Position numbers and translations under genes: made by a program. From assembly GCA_947259275.1 (NCBI GenBank), contig CAMYMH010000009.1, forward strand, positions 1-64,000: a DNA stretch of 64,000 bases, given 5' to 3'. Under the pieces are notes generated by a model. It ran no database searches. It was given only the letters and a program-made list of their open reading frames with translations, and had not been told where the DNA came from. The DNA is from an uncultured Acidimicrobiaceae bacterium. Lineage in GTDB: Bacteria; Actinomycetota; Acidimicrobiia; Spongiisociales; SHLN01. This document shows, one piece after another, positions 45,051 to 53,428 of the stretch (positions are counted from its first letter, which is position 1; each line of letters starts with the position of its first letter).

Positions 45051-46292
45051 GTGGAGCAACGAATCTACGCCAATTTCGATCTTCTGTTCGAAACCGTGTC
45101 AGACGAAGGGTATCCGGTGCGGGTCGTTGGGTCGCCAGCCGGTGAGGCGATCGGAACGTTCGTTCCGCCCTTCACGGAGGCTGAGCTCGCGAGGTTGCTG
45201 CGACGCATCGCAGATTCAGGCATCCGGCGACGCCGACTCGAATCGGGCCGGCGCCGGGCGGCCCGTCAATTGGGCGACGGGCTCTTCCAAGGCCTGTTTA
45301 CCGGAGATGTCGGTCGGTGCTACCGCGCCAGTGTCGATGAGACGGAGCGTCGCGGAGAGGGTCTACGCATTCGCTTGCGCCTTTCCGACACACCAGAGCT
45401 GGTCGATGTGCCGTGGGAGCTTCTTCATGACCCCGTTTCGGACGCGTTTCTGGCGCTCTCCGTGTGGACCCCCATTGTGCGCTACCTCGAACTACCCGTC
45501 CCGACAAATCCCATCGGTGCGGTCCCGCCCCTGCGGATCCTCGTCATGATCTCTCAGCCAAGCACCATGGCACCGCTCGAGGTCGAGGAGGAGTGGAGCA
45601 GGCTGCAGGACGCAGTGGCGGAGTTGGAGGCCGACGGTGTCGTTTCGGTGACAAGGCTGCCTGACGCGACGCTGTTGGGCCTGCAGCGGGCGCTCCGCGA
45701 CAACGAGTTTCACATCTTTCACTTCGTCGGCCACGGAACCTACGACCCGGAGCACGAGGATGGCATCCTTGCCCTCGAGGACCGTGAGGGTGTTGAACGT
45801 CTGGTGAGCGGGCGCGACCTGGGGGCTTTCCTGCGAGACCAGAGGTCGTTGGGGCTTGTGGTCCTCAATTCGTGTAGCGGAGCGACCACGTCCCGGGATG
45901 ACCCCTTTACCGGATCCGCTCAGAGTCTGGTCTTGGCCGGAATCCCGGCGGTCGTTGCCATGCAATCCCCCATTTCTGACTCTGCGGCCGTCTCTTTTGC
46001 CAGCGAGTTCTACGGTGCAATTGCCCATGGCCACGGCGTTGATACTGCGATCGGAGAGTCGCGCCGTGCCATGTTCGGGCTCGGCATAGACACTGAATGG
46101 GCCACACCCGTGCTCTACATGCGAGCTCCCGACGGGGCCGTATTCGACCTGCCGGAGACGCCCCACGCGAGCCGGAACAGGCCCGCCGCAGGCCGGACGG
46201 CCCCGGCCGCAGATCTCGGTAGCTCGCGCCCCGGCCTTACCCGGAAAAGTCGCACTGACGACCGAACCCACGGGAGACGTGACGCGAGTTGA
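45051..46292 (+). CDS. CHAT-domain (caspase-like) protein
   Basis: The 413-residue protein has an N-terminal region of about 150 residues (YANFDLLFETV, then DTPELVDVPWELLHDP) and a CHAT cysteine-protease domain. The catalytic His is H228 in FHFVGHGTYD and the catalytic Cys C275 in LVVLNSCSGATT. AGIPAVVAMQSPISDSAAVS and TPVLYMRAPDG complete the domain. The last 50 or so residues are Arg/Pro-rich and disordered. GTG 45051 is preceded by GGGGAGGG; a GTG at 45012 would add 13 residues. CHAT proteases occur in bacterial defence and programmed-death systems; no partner target or sensor domain is fused here. Confidence 0.85.
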   Translation: MEQRIYANFDLLFETVSDEGYPVRVVGSPAGEAIGTFVPPFTEAELARLLRRIADSGIRRRRLESGRRRAARQLGDGLFQGLFTGDVGRCYRASVDETERRGEGLRIRLRLSDTPELVDVPWELLHDPVSDAFLALSVWTPIVRYLELPVPTNPIGAVPPLRILVMISQPSTMAPLEVEEEWSRLQDAVAELEADGVVSVTRLPDATLLGLQRALRDNEFHIFHFVGHGTYDPEHEDGILALEDREGVERLVSGRDLGAFLRDQRSLGLVVLNSCSGATTSRDDPFTGSAQSLVLAGIPAVVAMQSPISDSAAVSFASEFYGAIAHGHGVDTAIGESRRAMFGLGIDTEWATPVLYMRAPDGAVFDLPETPHASRNRPAAGRTAPAADLGSSRPGLTRKSRTDDRTHGRRDAS

Positions 46293-46316
46293 CCTGCGGC
46301 TTCTGAGGGCTGGGGC

Positions 46317-47018
46317 TTAGGTGTTCCCGTACACGGGAACCGTGGCTCCGTTCATCACGGCCGCGTCATCGGAAAGCAGGAATTCGATCACTCCGGCGAT
46401 CTCATCGGGGGTCGGCCAATCGACGTAGTCCCCGTATGGCATGGCCTGGCGGGTGGCGGCGGTGTCGATGACCGATGGCAACAGCACCGTGGCCGTGATC
46501 TCAGTTCCTCGCAGCTCGTTGGCCACCGACTTGGTCAGGCTCACCACGCCCGCCTTGGCGAGGTTGAAGGCGGCCTGGCCGGACGGGTTGTCGACGGCGG
46601 CGCGGCTACCGACGGTGATGATGCGACCCGAGCCCGCCTGGCGGAGAAACGGGAGCACCGCCCGCACCGAGTTGAACGCCGAGCGGAGGTTGAGGTCGAG
46701 CATCCGTTCGAAGCGGACGTCGTCGGTGTCCTCGACGTCGGTACCGCCGGCCCAGCCTCCCACTAATGCCACCAGGGCGTCGATGCCGCCGAAGCGCTCG
46801 GCGGCGTCCTTGACAAAGGCAGACACGGCTTCAGGGTCCGAGGAGTCGACCCGGCGGAGAAAGACCTGGTCGGGGTCGGGGTGCACATCGGCCTCGAGCG
46901 ATTCGGCCTCTTCGGGGATGAGATAGGAGATTCCGAGCCGGTATTTGCTGGTGATGAGACGCGGCACCAAGGCGCGGCCCAGGCCGCCGGTTCCGCCGGT
47001 GATGATTGCGGTTTTCAT
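46317..47018 (-). CDS. Short-chain dehydrogenase/reductase lacking the catalytic Tyr
   Basis: The 233-residue Rossmann protein has the SDR cofactor motif ITGGTGGLGRALV (TGxxxGxG), the NNAG-equivalent ALVALVGGWAGG, LDLNLRSAFNSV and the catalytic-Ser strand GRIITVGSRAA. At the active site, where YxxxK is expected, it reads AAFNLAKAG, so Tyr is replaced by Phe151 with Lys155 kept. It may be non-catalytic, or use another base, or bind NAD(P) for a different purpose. It is convergent with the CHAT gene and divergent from the ABC ATPase. Confidence 0.85.
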   Translation of the reverse strand: MKTAIITGGTGGLGRALVPRLITSKYRLGISYLIPEEAESLEADVHPDPDQVFLRRVDSSDPEAVSAFVKDAAERFGGIDALVALVGGWAGGTDVEDTDDVRFERMLDLNLRSAFNSVRAVLPFLRQAGSGRIITVGSRAAVDNPSGQAAFNLAKAGVVSLTKSVANELRGTEITATVLLPSVIDTAATRQAMPYGDYVDWPTPDEIAGVIEFLLSDDAAVMNGATVPVYGNT

Positions 47019-47075
47019 TAGACACGATTATCGCGCAAGTGATACAGTCAGCGGGAAATAACCCCGGGAGGCTAA

Positions 47076-48263
47076 GTGGCGACCATCGCGTTTGAGGATG
47101 TTGGGAAGATCTATCCGGGGGGTACTCGGGCGATTGAGGGGGTCAATTTCGAGATCGCTGATGCCGAGTTCCTGGTGGTGGTGGGTCCTTCTGGGTGTGG
47201 GAAGTCGACGTTGTTGCGGATGGTGGCCGGTCTCGAGGAGATCACTGAGGGCAAGATCATTATTGGTGACCGGGTGGTCAATGATGTGCAGCCCAAGGAC
47301 CGGGATATCGCGATGGTGTTCCAAAACTATGCCCTCTACCCCCACATGTCGGTGTTCGACAATATGGCTTTTGGCCTCAAACTTCGCAAGATGCCGAAGG
47401 ATGAGATCAAGACCCGGGTGGACGAAGCCGCTCGCGTCCTCGAGATCACTGAATACCTGGACCGTAAGCCCAAGGCCCTGTCGGGTGGTCAGCGCCAGCG
47501 GGTGGCGATGGGTCGGGCGATTGTACGGGAGCCGGCTGCTTTCCTGATGGATGAGCCACTCTCCAACCTCGATGCCAAGCTGCGGGTGCAGATGCGCACC
47601 GAGTTGGGTCGGCTTCACACCCGTCTTGGCACCACCACGATGTATGTGACCCACGATCAGGTCGAAGCCATGACCCTCGGCCACCGGGTGGCGGTTATGC
47701 GCAAAGGGATCCTTCAGCAGGTGGATACGCCGTTCAATCTGTTTCAGGCTCCCGACAACATGTTTATTGCCGGGTTCATTGGCAGCCCGGCTATGAATTT
47801 CGTGTATGCGGTGCTCGAGAGTGACGGAGCCGGTGGCATGTCGGCGTCGTTTGGTGGTCAGACGTTGGCGCTGGGCCGGGAGCTGCTGGCCAACAACAAG
47901 TCGATCGCCAATTACTCGGGTAAGGAAGTGGTGATGGGGGTGCGGCCGGCTTCGTTTGAGGATGCTCGGATCACCTCTGACATTGTGGGTCATAGTTTCG
48001 AGATTGAGCTGCAGGTGGTTGAGGTGCTGGGTTCGGAGACCTTCGCTCACTTCGATCTTCCGGTCCGGCCGGTTATCACTCCCGATATCGAGGAACTGCT
48101 TTCGGATTCGGGGGCGGATGCCGCTTCGTTGGGTGATACCACCCGGGTCACCGCCCGGATCAGCTCCGACGTGATGGTCAGGGCCGGTGAACGGATCAAC
48201 ATTGTGGTGGACAACAGCAAGCTCCACTTCTTCGATCCGGCCACCAACCTCCGCATCTACTAG
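47076..48263 (+). CDS. Orphan sugar-type ABC transporter ATPase (UgpC/MsmK-like)
   Basis: The 395-residue ATPase has Walker [19 protein letters not shown], the Q-loop in [20 protein letters not shown], signature [15 protein letters not shown], Walker [16 protein letters not shown] and H-loop [16 protein letters not shown]-terminal MalK-type regulatory domain ([12 protein letters not shown] and later segments) follows. Such ATPases serve several carbohydrate importers, so lone genes are common. The start is GTG 47076 after GGGAGG. Codon use is visibly richer in T/G-ending codons (GGT, GGG, GAT, TTT) than in neighbours, which may reflect high expression or transfer. Confidence 0.93.
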   Translation: MATIAFEDVGKIYPGGTRAIEGVNFEIADAEFLVVVGPSGCGKSTLLRMVAGLEEITEGKIIIGDRVVNDVQPKDRDIAMVFQNYALYPHMSVFDNMAFGLKLRKMPKDEIKTRVDEAARVLEITEYLDRKPKALSGGQRQRVAMGRAIVREPAAFLMDEPLSNLDAKLRVQMRTELGRLHTRLGTTTMYVTHDQVEAMTLGHRVAVMRKGILQQVDTPFNLFQAPDNMFIAGFIGSPAMNFVYAVLESDGAGGMSASFGGQTLALGRELLANNKSIANYSGKEVVMGVRPASFEDARITSDIVGHSFEIELQVVEVLGSETFAHFDLPVRPVITPDIEELLSDSGADAASLGDTTRVTARISSDVMVRAGERINIVVDNSKLHFFDPATNLRIY

Positions 48264-49006
48264 AGCCGAACTCGCTTGAAGGCCTCGGCCAGGTCGAGGC
48301 CTACACCCGCACCCTGGCCGCGGGCGTATTCCCGCAGACGCCGTTCGAAGGCCTCACGTTCGGTCTCGCCCGAGCCGGCGTTTCCCATGGTGGTCTGGTG
48401 CTGTGATGTGTGGCACAGCAGCGCGGTCAGCTTGGCATCGAACGTTGGAGAAATGTCCTCCCAATGGTCGGGCTCGGCTGCCCGCCACAAGAGCAACGAA
48501 TCGGGCCGGTGGTGCTCGAGGTCCTGATCGGGGAAGAACAAGTGGTCGCGGGCGGCCACCGCGCCGTCGACCACCGCCCAGCCGGTCGCCCGATGGTCGG
48601 GGTGAATCTCATAGCGGGCCCACGGGTCGTGGGAAATCAGGATGTCGGGCCGGTGGGTTCGGACGAGGCTTGCCACCTGGGCCCTGAGTCCCATCGAGTA
48701 CTCGAGCTCGCCGTCCACGTTCCCCAGCAAGACCACTTGGGCGGCTCCCAGGGCGGCTGCGGCCTCGCCCTGTTCATCCGCCCGGGCCTCAACCAGTGCG
48801 GCCGGATCTTCCTCCGGGTCCCATGAACCTTTCGATCCGTCGGTCATTACCGCCATGACCACGTGGCATCCGGATTGTGCCCAGGCGGCCAGCGTGCCAC
48901 CGGCGCCAAACTCGATGTCATCCGGGTGTGCCCCGATGGCGAGCGCCCGCTCAGGGACGGGGATAGGTTCGAAGTCGGGCCCGGGGTCGGCAGGGAGATC
49001 CGTCAT
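48260..49006 (-). CDS. PIG-L family deacetylase
   Basis: The 248-residue zinc-dependent N-acetylglucosaminyl deacetylase-like protein has the AHPDD motif in [20 protein letters not shown] and the second metal site in [33 protein letters not shown] and [15 protein letters not shown] are typical family blocks. It could act on a sugar, mycothiol precursor or conjugate; MshB and Mca belong to the same superfamily, and Mca is separately identified at 56196. The start at 49006 overlaps the cofC stop. Its end overlaps the convergent ABC ATPase stop by 4 bases. Confidence 0.88.
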   Translation of the reverse strand: MTDLPADPGPDFEPIPVPERALAIGAHPDDIEFGAGGTLAAWAQSGCHVVMAVMTDGSKGSWDPEEDPAALVEARADEQGEAAAALGAAQVVLLGNVDGELEYSMGLRAQVASLVRTHRPDILISHDPWARYEIHPDHRATGWAVVDGAVAARDHLFFPDQDLEHHRPDSLLLWRAAEPDHWEDISPTFDAKLTALLCHTSQHQTTMGNAGSGETEREAFERRLREYARGQGAGVGLDLAEAFKRVRL

Positions 49007-49605
49007 ACCGGGATCTCGTGCCAGCTGTCCGTCATTCCGTGCGCCCGGGCCGCCTCGAGGTCGCGGGGGGTGTCGAGGTCGAGCGCCAGGCCGGTGCGAA
49101 CTACGACGTCTCCGGCGGTGCCGGCCGTCTTCAAGTGGCGATGAAAACTGCCCGGCCCATACGAGAAGGCAAATGTCCCCGTCCCCATCAACAATGCGGT
49201 CCCGCCGTCGTACGAAGGTGCAATGACGTAGCATCCGGGCCGGTGGCGTCCGATGGCGGTCTCGAGATCGGAGCGCGAGATCAGCGGTAGGTCGGCATGC
49301 AGGATGAGCCAGTCAGAGCCGTCCCGATCGGCGGAGGCGGCGGCGGCGGCGGCCGCACCGTTGAGGCCGGGCCCGTAGTCGGGTGATTCCCTCACTACCT
49401 CGGCGCCGAGCTGCCGGGCCCAGCGAGCCACCCCCTGGTCGCCAGTTACGATCGCCACGCGAGCTCCGGTCGCTCGCGCCTCGCCCGTCGTGCGGGCCGC
49501 GATCGACCTGCCGAGCTGCGAGCGGCTGCCGGCGTCGAGTGCCGGCCGCAGGCGGGCTTTGGCGACGCCGAACGGCTTGACCGGTATGGCGATGAGCAGG
49601 CTCAC
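49003..49605 (-). CDS. cofC: CofC/FbiD-type guanylyltransferase of F420 biosynthesis
   Basis: The 200-residue nucleotidyltransferase starts at GTG 49605 with LLIAIPVKPFGVAKARLRPA, the GTP-binding hallmark of CofC. RVAIVTGDQGVARWARQLGA and DWLILHADLPLISRSDLETA (metal Asp) follow, then GTALLMGTGTFAFSYGPGSF, HRHLKTAG and LALDLDTPRDLEAAR. CofC/FbiD adds GMP to phospholactate or phosphoenolpyruvate, the step leading into coenzyme F420. It is divergent from an F420-type luciferase-like oxidoreductase, and a PIG-L gene overlaps its end. Confidence 0.88.
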   Translation of the reverse strand: MSLLIAIPVKPFGVAKARLRPALDAGSRSQLGRSIAARTTGEARATGARVAIVTGDQGVARWARQLGAEVVRESPDYGPGLNGAAAAAAASADRDGSDWLILHADLPLISRSDLETAIGRHRPGCYVIAPSYDGGTALLMGTGTFAFSYGPGSFHRHLKTAGTAGDVVVRTGLALDLDTPRDLEAARAHGMTDSWHEIPV

Positions 49606-49678
49606 GAGACTGCGAGGATACCGGACCGCGGTCGGTCGCAGTGGCGGTAGGTTGTTCGTAGCCAACCACGGAGAGATG

Positions 49679-50659
49679 ATGAGATTTGGCGCCTTCGTGC
49701 CGCAGGGGTGGCGGCTGGACCTGGTCGGGATTTCCGAGACCGACCATTGGGAAACGATGCGATCGGTGGCCGGGACCATCGAAGCGGCCGGATACGAGTC
49801 GCTGTGGGTGTATGACCATTTCCACACCGTTCCAGTGCCTACCCAGGAAGTCACCTATGAGGCGTGGACGCTGATGGCGGCGCTCGCTACGGTGACCAGC
49901 ACGGTGCGGCTCGGCCAGATGTGTACCTGCAACTCCTATCGACCGCCGTCGTACCTGGCCAAGGTAGCCGCCTCCATCGATGCCATCAGCGGCGGCCGGG
50001 TCGAGATGGGCATCGGGGCGGGCTGGTACGAGCATGAGTACGACGGCTACGGGTATCCGTTCCCCAAGCCTTCCGTTCGCATCGGCATGCTGCGCGAGGG
50101 AGTCGAAATCATGCAGCGCATGTGGACCGAGGACGAGGTCACATACGACGGCGAGTACTACACGCTCAAGGGGGCCATCTGCCGGCCCCGGCCGGTCCAG
50201 CAGCCGCATATCCCCTTCTGGGTGGCCGGTGGGGGCGAGAAGCTGACCCTGAACGTGGCGGCCCGCTATGCCGCCTACACCAACTTCGGTCAGTCACTGG
50301 AGGAGTTCGTCCACAAGTCCGAGGTCTTGCGCGGCCACTGCGCCGAAGTGGGGCGGGACTTCGACAGCATCGTCAGATCGACCAACTTCAACACCGTGTG
50401 TGAGGAGACCGAGCCGGCGGTCGAGGATCGGCTGGCCTGGATCAGGGACCACTACCGGCCGTTCGTGAGTGAAGACCGGCTGGATGGGATCGAGGCGATG
50501 TATCGGGGGATGGCGGGCACTCCCGAGCAGCTGGTCGCCAAGCTCCGCTCCCGCGCCGAGGCCGGCACGGGCTATGCCATCATGTATTTCGCCGAGGCCG
50601 CCCATGACACCACCGGCCTCGAGCTGTTTGCCCGTGAAGTGATCCCCGCTCTGGCCTGA
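49679..50659 (+). CDS. LLM-class F420-dependent oxidoreductase
   Basis: The 326-residue TIM-barrel flavin/F420 enzyme has MRFGAFVPQGWRLDL, YESLWVYDHFHTVP, the segment SIDAISGGRVEMGIGAGWYE, YPFPKPSVRIGMLREGVEI and IPFWVAGGGEKLTLNVAARY, all typical of the F420-dependent branch of the luciferase-like monooxygenase family. ATG 49679 (or 49676, giving MMRFG) follows GGAGAG. It is divergent from cofC, which supplies the cofactor. Substrate is unknown. Confidence 0.88.
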   Translation: MRFGAFVPQGWRLDLVGISETDHWETMRSVAGTIEAAGYESLWVYDHFHTVPVPTQEVTYEAWTLMAALATVTSTVRLGQMCTCNSYRPPSYLAKVAASIDAISGGRVEMGIGAGWYEHEYDGYGYPFPKPSVRIGMLREGVEIMQRMWTEDEVTYDGEYYTLKGAICRPRPVQQPHIPFWVAGGGEKLTLNVAARYAAYTNFGQSLEEFVHKSEVLRGHCAEVGRDFDSIVRSTNFNTVCEETEPAVEDRLAWIRDHYRPFVSEDRLDGIEAMYRGMAGTPEQLVAKLRSRAEAGTGYAIMYFAEAAHDTTGLELFAREVIPALA

Positions 50660-50703
50660 GGTTCGTGGCCGGAGGCGGACGGCTCGGCCGTTAGGGTTCC
50701 CCC

Positions 50704-52125
50704 GTGAGGCGCAAGACCAAGATCATCGCCACCCTCGGGCCGGCCGTTGCCAGCTTCGACGGCATCTCGCGGCTGGTCGAGGCGGGGATGGACGTGGCCC
50801 GCCTCAACTTTTCGCACGGCGCCCATTCCGACCATGCCCAGCATCTGGAGTGGGTCCACGCCGCCTGCGACAAGCACGGGCGTTCGGTGGCCGTGCTCCA
50901 GGACATCCAGGGCCCGAAGATCCGCGTCGGAACGTTCCCCGGCTCTTCCATCACGCTGGAGGCGGGGGACGATGTGACCCTGCTGCCGGGAGAGCAAGAG
51001 GCGGCGAGGGGCGAGATCTTCATCAAGTATCTGGACTGCGTCGAGAACCTCGGCCCCGGCGACATCATCGAGTTGCTCGATGGCCGCATCAGCCTGGAGG
51101 TGTCGTCCACCGACGCCGGCATTCGGGCCACTGTCATCCAGGGCGGGAAGCTGCGGGACCGGCAGGGGGCCGCATTCCCAGGGCTGGCGGTGAATCTCCC
51201 GGCCGTCACCGACAAGGACCGGACCGACCTGCTGGCAGGGGTCGAAATGGGAGTCGACATGGTGGCGGCATCGTTCGTTAGTGGTGCCGACGATATTCGC
51301 GACGTCCGTGAGTTGGCCGGCGATATCCCCGTGATCGCCAAGCTAGAAAGGACGGTGGCCTATCGGGCCCTCGACGAGATCATTCGTGAGGCCGATGGGG
51401 TGATGGTGGCACGCGGTGACCTCGGGGTTGAGTTGTCGTGGGCGGCACTCCCGCGGGTCCAGAAGGACATCATCGCTCGCACCAATGCCGGCGGAAAGCT
51501 CTCCATCACCGCCACCGAGATGCTCGAGTCGATGAAGGAGAGCCACCGCCCCACCCGGGCCGAGGTCACCGACGTCGCCAATGCGGTCTTCGATGGCACC
51601 GATGCGGTCATGCTCAGCGCCGAGACCGCGATTGGGAAATACCCGATCCGATCGGTCGAGGTCATGGACGTCATCTGCCAGGAGGCGGAGAGGAGTCCCG
51701 AGCTTCATCTCTTGAAGGAGGACATGTTCATTGCCCACGCGGCTCGTTTCCCGTCAGCCATCGCCAAGGCCGCCGTCGAGGTGACTCACAACCTCGGCAT
51801 CCCCAACCTCGCCTGCTTCACCGAAAGCGGCAGCACCGCCCGGCTGCTGTCCAAATACCGGCCACAAGCGGACATCATTGCCTTCACCAACAACGAGCCG
51901 ACCTTCCGGCGCATGGCCGGTTTCTGGGGAGTGCGGCCTCGCCTGATCGGCCGCCACGACACTACCGACGACCTCATCGTCGCGGCTGGTGAGGCCCTTA
52001 TTGCCGAGGGTGTCGTCGAGCCGGGCGAGCATGTGGTGATGGTGGCCGGCATCCCGCCCAACCAGGGCGCCCAAACCAACCTCGTACAGATCCACCGGGT
52101 GGGGTCGGGCCTCAAGCGGACCTAG
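50704..52125 (+). CDS. pyk: Pyruvate kinase
   Basis: The 473-residue enzyme makes pyruvate and ATP from phosphoenolpyruvate and ADP. Seen: RRKTKIIATLGPAVASFDGI, MDVARLNFSHGAHSDH, AVLQDIQGPKIRVGTF, AASFVSGADDIRDVRELAGD, VIAKLERTVAYRALDEII, GVMVARGDLGVELSWAALPR, TATEMLESMKESHRPTRAEV, then TDVANAVFDGTDAVMLSAET, and the C-terminal allosteric domain. The start is GTG 50704. It stands alone between the LLM gene and a relic gene. Confidence 0.96.
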   Translation: MRRKTKIIATLGPAVASFDGISRLVEAGMDVARLNFSHGAHSDHAQHLEWVHAACDKHGRSVAVLQDIQGPKIRVGTFPGSSITLEAGDDVTLLPGEQEAARGEIFIKYLDCVENLGPGDIIELLDGRISLEVSSTDAGIRATVIQGGKLRDRQGAAFPGLAVNLPAVTDKDRTDLLAGVEMGVDMVAASFVSGADDIRDVRELAGDIPVIAKLERTVAYRALDEIIREADGVMVARGDLGVELSWAALPRVQKDIIARTNAGGKLSITATEMLESMKESHRPTRAEVTDVANAVFDGTDAVMLSAETAIGKYPIRSVEVMDVICQEAERSPELHLLKEDMFIAHAARFPSAIAKAAVEVTHNLGIPNLACFTESGSTARLLSKYRPQADIIAFTNNEPTFRRMAGFWGVRPRLIGRHDTTDDLIVAAGEALIAEGVVEPGEHVVMVAGIPPNQGAQTNLVQIHRVGSGLKRT

Positions 52126-52143
52126 CCGCCGACTAGCCGGCGG
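52126..52143. terminator. Short hairpin after pyruvate kinase
   Basis: CCGCCG (52126-52131) pairs with CGGCGG (52138-52143) over a 6-nt loop immediately after the pyk stop. Stem is short and no T-tract follows, so assignment as terminator is weak. Confidence 0.35.
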
Positions 52144-52410
52144 TGGCGCCGATGATGCTGCCGGCGCGTTGGACGGCTTGGTCTCGGGTCATGTCGGTGC
52201 CTTCCGCCCATGCGTCCTCGAAGCTGTCTGGCTCGAGACTCTCGCAGGCAGCATCAAGCGCGGCTTCGAAAGCGAACTGCTCGGCCAGTCGAGCCGACGG
52301 TGGGTGGCGAGCGAATCCTTCATCGCGTCGGGATGCTCGTGCCACAGGCTGGTGGAACCCTCGACATCGGTAAAGAGGAAGGTCACGGTTCCGGTCGGGC
52401 GTCGAGTCAT
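52133..52410 (-). pseudogene. Internally deleted adenylate cyclase/regulator relic
   Basis: The start at 52410 (GTVTFLFTDVEGSTSLWHEH, then PDAMKDSLATHRRL) is the unmistakable N-terminus of class III adenylate cyclases fused to ATPase/TPR regulators. After about 40 codons the frame changes near 52290, and a C-terminal tail follows (ARLAEQFAFEAALDAACESL, then FEDAWAEGTDMTRDQAVQRA) that resembles the end of the same large proteins. The middle, normally many hundreds of residues, is missing. This is a collapsed gene rather than a short functional one. Confidence 0.7.
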
Positions 52411-52446
52411 CGATCAAACCCCCACATGAAACCGACCTGAGTTGCG

Positions 52447-53076
52447 CTAGCGCGTCGGCGCTACCACGTAGAGCGCCACGTTGCCTCCGGCGACGATCTT
52501 CTCGCGCGCGATGTCGAGCCCGGCCTCGCCCACCAAGCTGGGAACACCACCTGAGGCCTTGAAGCTCTGGTATCCCGAGTAGTGGCCTGCGAATCGCTCG
52601 ATCACCGCATTCACCACGCGAAATGTCGGCCCCCGCCAGCCCCGCAGCGATCCGAAACGGAAATCGATGATGAGCAAACGACCATCCGGTTTTGCGACGC
52701 GGGCCATCTCCCCCACCAGGGGGCTTCTGGCGTCCGCCGAGACCTCGTGGAGGACCATCGATGTGGTTACCAGGTCGAAGCGGGCATCATCGAAGGGCAA
52801 GGTGTCGCCGTCGGTGAGATGAAGCTCGGCCCGATCGCCCAAGCGAGTTCTGGCTTTTTCGAGCATCGCCGCCGACACGTCGACACCGACGGCCGTGCAC
52901 CCTTCCTCGACATAGTGAACCAAACCGGTCCCGGTGCCACAGCCGACATCGAGCACCTGCCAGTTCGGCTGGGGCGGAACCACCCCGAGCGCCACCCGGC
53001 GCACTCCCGCCTGCAATGGCTCGATGAGCCGATCGTAAACCCCGGCGATACGGCGGTACGGGTCGTTCGGGTTCAT
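52447..53076 (-). CDS. Class I SAM-dependent methyltransferase
   Basis: The 209-residue protein has the SAM-binding motif I QVLDVGCGTGTGLVHYVEEG, motif II AVGVDVSAAMLEKAR, DGDTLPFDDARFDLVTTSMV and LHEVSADARSPLVGEMARV, which match UbiE/ArsM-like small-molecule methyltransferases. A C-terminal extension includes FKASGGVPSLVGEAGLDIAR. Substrate is not evident. It is divergent from the Nfu-domain gene (51 bases). Confidence 0.9.
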   Translation of the reverse strand: MNPNDPYRRIAGVYDRLIEPLQAGVRRVALGVVPPQPNWQVLDVGCGTGTGLVHYVEEGCTAVGVDVSAAMLEKARTRLGDRAELHLTDGDTLPFDDARFDLVTTSMVLHEVSADARSPLVGEMARVAKPDGRLLIIDFRFGSLRGWRGPTFRVVNAVIERFAGHYSGYQSFKASGGVPSLVGEAGLDIAREKIVAGGNVALYVVAPTR

Positions 53077-53127
53077 TGTGTCAGCGTACCGCCGGCCCGC
53101 GCCCGAGCCCCGGTAGGCTGACCGGCC

Positions 53128-53424
53128 ATGGGACAGATCATCAAGGTAACCGGGACGGTGGCAGGTGATTCGGCCATCTTCGAAGCCGATCGCAGCTTGT
53201 CCGGTCAGGACGGCGGCGCCTTCGAATCAATCGAGGCGACCGCCGACGACAGCACCTTCCCCGCCCAACTGGCGGCCCGGGTGTTCGAGCAGGACGCGGC
53301 AGTCACCCGGGTGTTTTCCGGCTCGAATGGCGTGGTAGTCCGGCGCACCGGCGGCTGGTCGGAGACAGATCTGGCCCGTATCGGATCGGTGATCGAAGAG
53401 TTCTTCGTCTTCTATCGCGACTAG
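53128..53424 (+). CDS. Nfu/NifU N-terminal-domain-like small protein
   Basis: The 98-residue protein starts MGQIIKVTGTVAGDSAIFEA and has in its second half a pattern typical of the Nfu N-domain: FPAQLAARVFEQDAAVTRVF, then SGSNGVVVRRTGGWSETDLA and IGSVIEEFFVFYRD. The redox-active CxxC of the C-terminal Nfu domain is absent, and the protein contains no Cys. It may be a stand-alone Nfu N-domain of unknown role. It is convergent with the VanW gene and separated by only 4 bases. Confidence 0.6.
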   Translation: MGQIIKVTGTVAGDSAIFEADRSLSGQDGGAFESIEATADDSTFPAQLAARVFEQDAAVTRVFSGSNGVVVRRTGGWSETDLARIGSVIEEFFVFYRD

Positions 53425-53428
53425 GACG

